Positions 39,393 through 43,320 of a DNA stretch of 43,320 nt are shown in pieces; within the stretch, counting starts at the first letter, position 1, and every line of letters starts with the position of its first letter. The notes under the pieces were generated by a model. That model was not told where the DNA came from and searched no databases. It worked only from the letters and a program-made list of their open reading frames with translations. The position numbers were made by a program, and so were the translations under genes. This DNA is from CAYWYR01 sp964462685. GTDB lineage: Bacteria > Bacteroidota > Ignavibacteria > Kapaibacteriales > UBA2268. The stretch is taken from NCBI GenBank assembly GCA_964462685.1, contig CAYWYR010000021.1:1-43320 (forward strand), in the 5' to 3' direction.

Positions 39393-39758
39393 TTATGCCT
39401 GAAAACTGGTTTCTTCCTCGAATAGATATAGAATGTCCGCTGGTGTAATATTGGCCTGTGCCTGGGATGCATACTCTTTAAAATTACCGTTGATCAGTTT
39501 TTCAAGTTCTGCTTTTGCTTCGGAAAAAGTTTCTATAGGTGCGGCATCGGCATAATTCAAAGGGCCGGATTCCTCCACATTGATATTATTCTCCAACTTG
39601 TCCAGAGCGTCCAAAAGTATCTGTTTTTCCCAGCCTTTTGGCTTATTGGCATCAGCGGCTTCAGCCCCGGAAGCCTTTGGTGCTTTGCTTATAGCGAGAG
39701 CGTCTAGTAAAAATGGATCGTATGCTCCGCTTCCCTGCGATATTTTGGTTACATTCAT
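39393..39758 (-). CDS. Hypothetical small protein
   Basis: A 121-residue protein that I do not recognise. I choose ATG 39758 (MNVTKISQGSGAYDPFLLDA) because AAGGA lies at a good distance; the frame is open 10 codons further. There is no signal or membrane segment. It is Ala/Leu/Glu-rich and mostly helical, with an Ala-rich linker (PKASGAEAADANKPKG) separating a short N-terminal part from a helical C-terminal part (WEKQILLDALDKLENNIN; EAKAELEKLINGNFKEYA). It resembles small flagellar- or secretion-associated proteins in composition only. The 149 bp before it, up to 39243, holds nothing I recognise. Confidence 0.65.
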   Translation of the reverse strand: MNVTKISQGSGAYDPFLLDALAISKAPKASGAEAADANKPKGWEKQILLDALDKLENNINVEESGPLNYADAAPIETFSEAKAELEKLINGNFKEYASQAQANITPADILYLFEEETSFQA

Positions 39759-39872
39759 TGTATTAATCCTTAGGCTAATATTGGTCAATTATCTAAGCTA
39801 TCAAGCTTATGTATCTATAATGCCAATAGCCGTGCCAAAGCCAAAAGATTATGGGATAAAGGGAATCCTAAA

Positions 39873-39908
39873 AAAAAGCCCCCGACTCATAATTGAGCTG
39901 GAGGCCAT
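39873..39908 (-). terminator. Terminator of the T9SS cargo gene (duplicate A)
   Basis: On the minus strand a GC-rich stem of about 11 bp (GCCTCCAGCTC with GAGTCGGGGGC, one mismatch) is followed by seven Ts. The whole 36-bp unit is 35/36 identical to the terminator after rplS at 41576-41611 and has the same orientation. Confidence 0.85.
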
Positions 39909-39943
39909 GCTTCCTCTTAATCCCCTACTATCGACTCTGCTTT

Positions 39944-41464
39944 TCAGCGTTTCACGAATCTATATATAGTGCTCTTACCCTTGCCGTTGGTGATTATGGT
40001 ATAATCCCCGATTGGCAGGCCGCTGATGTCGTGTTCAAGAGTATGCCCTGTGCCTGTTGCCACAGTATGTCCGCTGCCGTTTACAATAGCCCATTGAGCT
40101 ATCTCATAGTCTGATTCGATAGTTATTTCATTGCTGGCAGGGTTCGGATAAACTGTACCAGCTGTCAGCTCAACCCGCTGATTCTCTTCCTCGACGCTCG
40201 TAATCATAGGCGCTTCGATATAGCCGGCTGTGCCTGAAAAATCAGTTGATTCACCAGTAATTCTTATTACAGATTCTGAAGCGTAGAATATCTTTCCATC
40301 TGTCAGATCAATACCATAAATGCGGTCATCAGCTTCTTTTTTTCCCCAAACGAATCTTTGAAGTTCTTGCAACTCACTATCCAATATCAATACGAGATTA
40401 TCTGACTGATCTGTATATCTATCAGAAGTGAATGAGCCTGCTATAACTACTTTATCATCATCGAATCGGACATCAGATATAATCGTTTTTTCTGAACTGT
40501 CAAATTCCAGGGATTCATACGAAACAACATCTCCGGTACTATCATCAACTTTATACCAATAAAGGTTTAGAAAGGTTGAAGTCATACCAGAATTGTCATT
40601 GAATATAATATCAATTATTCCATCCTTTGCTCTTAATGCGACAATTTCTCCAGATGATGAAAATTCTTTTACCTTTTTCTCCCAGATCTTTTCGAAGCTA
40701 TTAGTGAACTTAGAAAGGTATATTTCACCGCTTTGGTAATTTTCAGAATTAGTAATAGTAGAAACAATCAATTCAGCATCGTCATTCATAGTTAGAAAAG
40801 GGTCTATATAAATAGGCCGATCTGAATGTTCTATCTCTTCTAGCTGTACTTTTTGGAAGTCCATTACCGTATTATATAAAGCGAATCTTCGTCCTCCACT
40901 CTTATTAATGTATATTGGTACTAAAGAACTATAATAGTTGAAGATATCTGCCGCATATCCTTTATGGCTTGGATTAGTCGGTTCAGGGCACAACCTTGTA
41001 AATATATTTGTTGTATCTCCAATATAATGTAGTAGAGTCTGAGAATTAAAAGACCAACTGCTAAAAGCATTACTATACTTGTAATGCATGATTATAGAAT
41101 AGTTTCCATTGCTAGCTGGCGTAATGATACTTCTGTAGGGAGAATAAATTGTATCTGCAATACCAAAATTATCAACTGAGAACCCAAGTTCAGTATCTCG
41201 CAGTATTTCACCATCCATACTGGATCGATAAAACACCACAGGTAGTCTTCTATCATCTTTTCTGGTAACTATAGCGTATTCAGTATTCAGATCATCGTTA
41301 AATCTTACCGCATAAGCTCGTTCATCTTGAAAAGTGTGTTGTTCAACAACTGACTCCAAGGTTTCTGAGCTGTTGTATATTTTGCCATCATCATACTCTA
41401 CCTGGGCATTAACAGTACTGATCAGCATAAACGCTATTGCGATCAAATGTATAACATTTCTCAT
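39944..41464 (-). CDS. Type IX secretion system cargo, hypothetical
   Basis: A 506-residue secreted protein. The signal peptide is MRNVIHLIAIAFMLISTVNA (cleavage after residue 20). Most of the chain is strand-rich with repeated Asp/Ser/Tyr segments and probably folds as a beta-propeller-like or similar repeat (several D-x-D and WxKKE-type stretches). The last ~80 residues form a type IX sorting domain: VYPNPASNEITIES, then YEIAQWAIVNGSG, ending LPIGDYTIITNGKGKS and YRFVKR. Such cargo is exported and anchored or released at the surface through the PorV/PorU machinery. The function of the main domain is unknown. The gene is bracketed by two copies of a terminator sequence also used by rplS, suggesting it was inserted after rplS. 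Confidence 0.83.
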   Translation of the reverse strand: MRNVIHLIAIAFMLISTVNAQVEYDDGKIYNSSETLESVVEQHTFQDERAYAVRFNDDLNTEYAIVTRKDDRRLPVVFYRSSMDGEILRDTELGFSVDNFGIADTIYSPYRSIITPASNGNYSIIMHYKYSNAFSSWSFNSQTLLHYIGDTTNIFTRLCPEPTNPSHKGYAADIFNYYSSLVPIYINKSGGRRFALYNTVMDFQKVQLEEIEHSDRPIYIDPFLTMNDDAELIVSTITNSENYQSGEIYLSKFTNSFEKIWEKKVKEFSSSGEIVALRAKDGIIDIIFNDNSGMTSTFLNLYWYKVDDSTGDVVSYESLEFDSSEKTIISDVRFDDDKVVIAGSFTSDRYTDQSDNLVLILDSELQELQRFVWGKKEADDRIYGIDLTDGKIFYASESVIRITGESTDFSGTAGYIEAPMITSVEEENQRVELTAGTVYPNPASNEITIESDYEIAQWAIVNGSGHTVATGTGHTLEHDISGLPIGDYTIITNGKGKSTIYRFVKR

Positions 41465-41575
41465 ATGATGTCTCCGATATTATATTTATTAAATAATGGT
41501 GTGTAGTAAACTAAAAAAAAAACGAAACCACAGTTAACTTATAGTTAATGTTCTGTTAAGTTTCAGTTAATACAC

Positions 41576-41611
41576 AAAAAGCCCCCGGCTCATAATTGAG
41601 CTGGAGGCCAT
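41576..41611 (-). terminator. Terminator of rplS (duplicate B)
   Basis: On the minus strand the stem GCCTCCAGCTC/GAGCCGGGGGC (one A-C mismatch) with loop AATTAT is followed by TTTTTGTG. It sits 42 bp after the rplS stop. Near-identical copy at 39873-39908. Confidence 0.87.
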
Positions 41612-41652
41612 ATACTTTTCGAGAATTAGGGTTATTATCTAAGCCACTTGGC

Positions 41653-42033
41653 TTAAGACAGTTTCGCCCTGATCTTCTTATCGCTCATGCCGCGCAGATA
41701 GTAAAGTTTACTACGGCGAACCTTACCCGACCTGATAACGTCGATTTTCTGAATCATCGGTGAGTAGATAGGGAATATCTTCTCAACACCGACGCCGTTT
41801 GATATCTTACGTACGCGGAAAGTCCTGTTGATACCGCCGCCTTTGGCTTCCAGTACGATACCTTGGAACTTCTGAATCCTTTCTTTTTCTCCCTCAACAA
41901 CCCTTACAGATACCGCAACGGTATCACCTGAGCGGAAATGAGGGATCTCAGTAAAGTTATCGCCGTCTTTGTCTTTTCGCCACTGCGTAGCTTTTGTGGC
42001 GTTACTGTCTTCAACTATTTTTAGGTAATCCAT
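41653..42033 (-). CDS. rplS: 50S ribosomal protein L19
   Basis: A 126-residue L19, which lies at the interface of the 30S and 50S subunits. The conserved core is visible: FRSGDTVAVSVRVVEGEKER, then IQKFQGIVLEAKGGGINRTF, then VRKISNGVGVEKIFPIYSP and GKVRRSKLYYLRGMSDKKIR. The length is slightly over the usual 115 because of about 12 extra N-terminal residues. It does not lie in the frequent rpsP-rimM-trmD-rplS order; the flanking genes are unrelated. Confidence 0.97.
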   Translation of the reverse strand: MDYLKIVEDSNATKATQWRKDKDGDNFTEIPHFRSGDTVAVSVRVVEGEKERIQKFQGIVLEAKGGGINRTFRVRKISNGVGVEKIFPIYSPMIQKIDVIRSGKVRRSKLYYLRGMSDKKIRAKLS

Positions 42034-42126
42034 TCTCGTAACCTTGCATTTTTAAGAGCTACAAATATATATAAGAAAGATCAGAATATAAAACTCTCTC
42101 CGGAATAATTTTTCTACACCAATAGT

Positions 42127-43320
42127 TTAAGTACTCTGGCTATCGAAAAAGTATCCTACATAATCGAGAAACGCATAGTTTACATTGTAAAATATTATCG
42201 GCGTGAGTATCAGAAACACAAGAAAACCAAGCCCGATTATATATACTGTGGGCAGCGCCTTATCCATTACCACAGATGACGCGTTCAGTATCCGAAGGAA
42301 TATCCACAGCCCCAAAAACAGACCAAAAACAACAGTTCCAATTACCATAAGCTCATTTATCGCCAGCAGTTTTGGTATCACCATAGTAACAGGCAGCATC
42401 ACTAAAAAAGGAACGGCGGACCATATAGTAACAGTCAAAGTATCGGCAAAGCTAAGCCTGTGCCTGGAAAAAACGCCGAAGAACCTAAGTATGAATGATA
42501 TCACGAACATCAAGAGAAAGAAAGCTGAGGTAAAGAACAGAAACATCATCAAGGGCTGCCAGCTTATCCTGACCACGAAATCCAGAACAGCCTGAAATGG
42601 TAGCATTAGCATAAGGATTGTCTGAAGTGTCTCCGTAGTGCGGAAGTTATATATCAAAGCGCTAATGAATAGTGCCATAGAAGAGGCTACTATAAAGCCG
42701 ATAATAAAAGTACGGGCCGTTGACATTATCCGCTGATCCCGTATATCGCTATAGAAGTTATAAGGCCTGACAATCGAACGAAGGAAATACTCCCTGAATC
42801 TACGGTAACGGTTAAGCATCAGCAGCACAGCAATGATAAGAACTATCGATATTATTGTGAAAACGATCGGGGAATCGCTTTTCGGTTCGCCGGCAGATAT
42901 GAGCGGCTGACGTTCGTCATTGTAAAAGGCCTTCATTACCCTGTAGGATACTTTTTCCTTTCCTTCATCGGAGATTAGTCCGCCGGTAGCCATATAGAGG
43001 TTATCCTTATCTACAGTAAGCAGAGGGTTGCTCAGCTTGTAATCTCTGTAATAATCTACTATTGATCCAGTACCGTCGTAATTCTGCAATATCGAATAGA
43101 CATTTTTGAGGTAATGGCCTTGGTATTCCTCGCTCTGTTGGTCTTCCCACCCGTAAAGATGCTGTGTTTTAACAGCTACGCCATACCTAACCAAAAGAGG
43201 TTTGCCAATTCTGTTTACCATATTCCCTATCGCTTGCTCAACTTTATCAAAATCCCTTAATGAACTCGGTATCCGCTGAACAACGAAATCGACATCTTCT
43301 GGCACATAACCGTTGCCGCT
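42127..43320 (-). CDS. Partial membrane protein with extracytoplasmic domain and Yip1-like membrane domain
   Basis: The frame is open through the window's right edge (SGNGYVPEDVDF continues from outside), so at least 397 residues are visible and the N-terminus is missing. The first ~150 visible residues form a soluble domain with LLVRYGVAVKTQHLYGWEDQ and YLKNVYSILQNYDG, somewhat like the end of a glycosidase-type barrel. A single TM (about 152-168: IVFTIISIVLIIAVLLML) then leads to a Yip1-like membrane domain with five more segments (AFIIGFIVASSMALF; FADTLTVTIWSAVPFLVMLP). The function is unknown; the pairing of a surface domain with a Yip1-like region is the notable feature. Confidence 0.7.
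   Translation of the reverse strand, partial: SGNGYVPEDVDFVVQRIPSSLRDFDKVEQAIGNMVNRIGKPLLVRYGVAVKTQHLYGWEDQQSEEYQGHYLKNVYSILQNYDGTGSIVDYYRDYKLSNPLLTVDKDNLYMATGGLISDEGKEKVSYRVMKAFYNDERQPLISAGEPKSDSPIVFTIISIVLIIAVLLMLNRYRRFREYFLRSIVRPYNFYSDIRDQRIMSTARTFIIGFIVASSMALFISALIYNFRTTETLQTILMLMLPFQAVLDFVVRISWQPLMMFLFFTSAFFLLMFVISFILRFFGVFSRHRLSFADTLTVTIWSAVPFLVMLPVTMVIPKLLAINELMVIGTVVFGLFLGLWIFLRILNASSVVMDKALPTVYIIGLGFLVFLILTPIIFYNVNYAFLDYVGYFFDSQST

Noticed and set aside
1..43320. CRISPR array, prophage or insertion sequence
   Set aside because: No regularly spaced short repeats, no transposase or integrase motifs and no phage structural genes were found; the repeats present are pairs with gene-containing spacers.

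Overview
The window looks like chromosome of a flagellated member of the Bacteroidota/FCB supergroup. Three kinds of evidence point there. There is a type IX secretion C-terminal sorting domain (39944-41464). The promoters fit the Bacteroidota pattern TTG-N20-TAnnTTTG, with an exact match upstream of atpD and TATCTTTG -7 boxes upstream of mraZ and rlmD. The gene families include patatin-POTRA-barrel, DUF3298 lipoproteins and many lipobox proteins. Flagellin, FliS, FliD, FlaG and FlgM genes plus a sigma-28 promoter argue for a deep-branching motile lineage (Ignavibacteria, Balneolota or Kapabacteria-like) rather than classical Bacteroidia. This placement is inference. There are no rRNA or tRNA genes, CRISPR arrays, transposases or integrases that I can see.

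Layout. 1-1029: two near-identical structured repeats bracket a broken DUF559 endonuclease gene. 1030-2885: rsmH and mraZ on the minus strand with clear MraZ operator repeats. 2886-8824: a patatin/outer-membrane protein, an MFS exporter, an enoyl-ACP-reductase-type SDR and a BtuF-like protein. 8825-10413: a two-gene accessory insert bracketed by a 95-bp duplication of the btuF-like 3' end. 10410-13321: a lipoprotein, an O-methyltransferase, an MlaD-like protein and ssb. 13389-17572: a flagellar filament block in the order fliC, fliS, fliD, flaG, chaperone-like gene, flgM (minus strand). 17596-21435: a lipoprotein, mannose-1-phosphate guanylyltransferase and a multi-TM TPR protein. 21436-26143: rlmD fused to a DUF2442 domain, then three toxin-antitoxin (TA) loci (one intact, two broken) around an FAD oxidoreductase gene whose 5' end is duplicated beside the intact TA pair. 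26136-37010: envelope and metabolic genes including pepP-like, guaB, atpC, atpD, a C1B peptidase, an intact YefM-YoeB module with a canonical operator, purE and an OsmC-type protein. 37040-43320: a GAF histidine kinase, a DUF3298 lipoprotein, a T9SS cargo bracketed by duplicated terminators, rplS and a partial membrane protein.

The main theme is how accessory DNA sits among the core genes. In three places an accessory gene or module is bracketed by direct repeats made from the end of an adjacent core gene or its terminator: the btuF-like 3' end, the FAD gene 5' end, and the rplS terminator. In a fourth place a DUF559 gene lies between two 245-bp structured repeats. No recombinase is visible at any of them. 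Several accessory genes are decayed by single changes: a TGA in DUF559, a frameshift in one RelE-like toxin and a TAA in a YoeB-like toxin. The core genes look intact.
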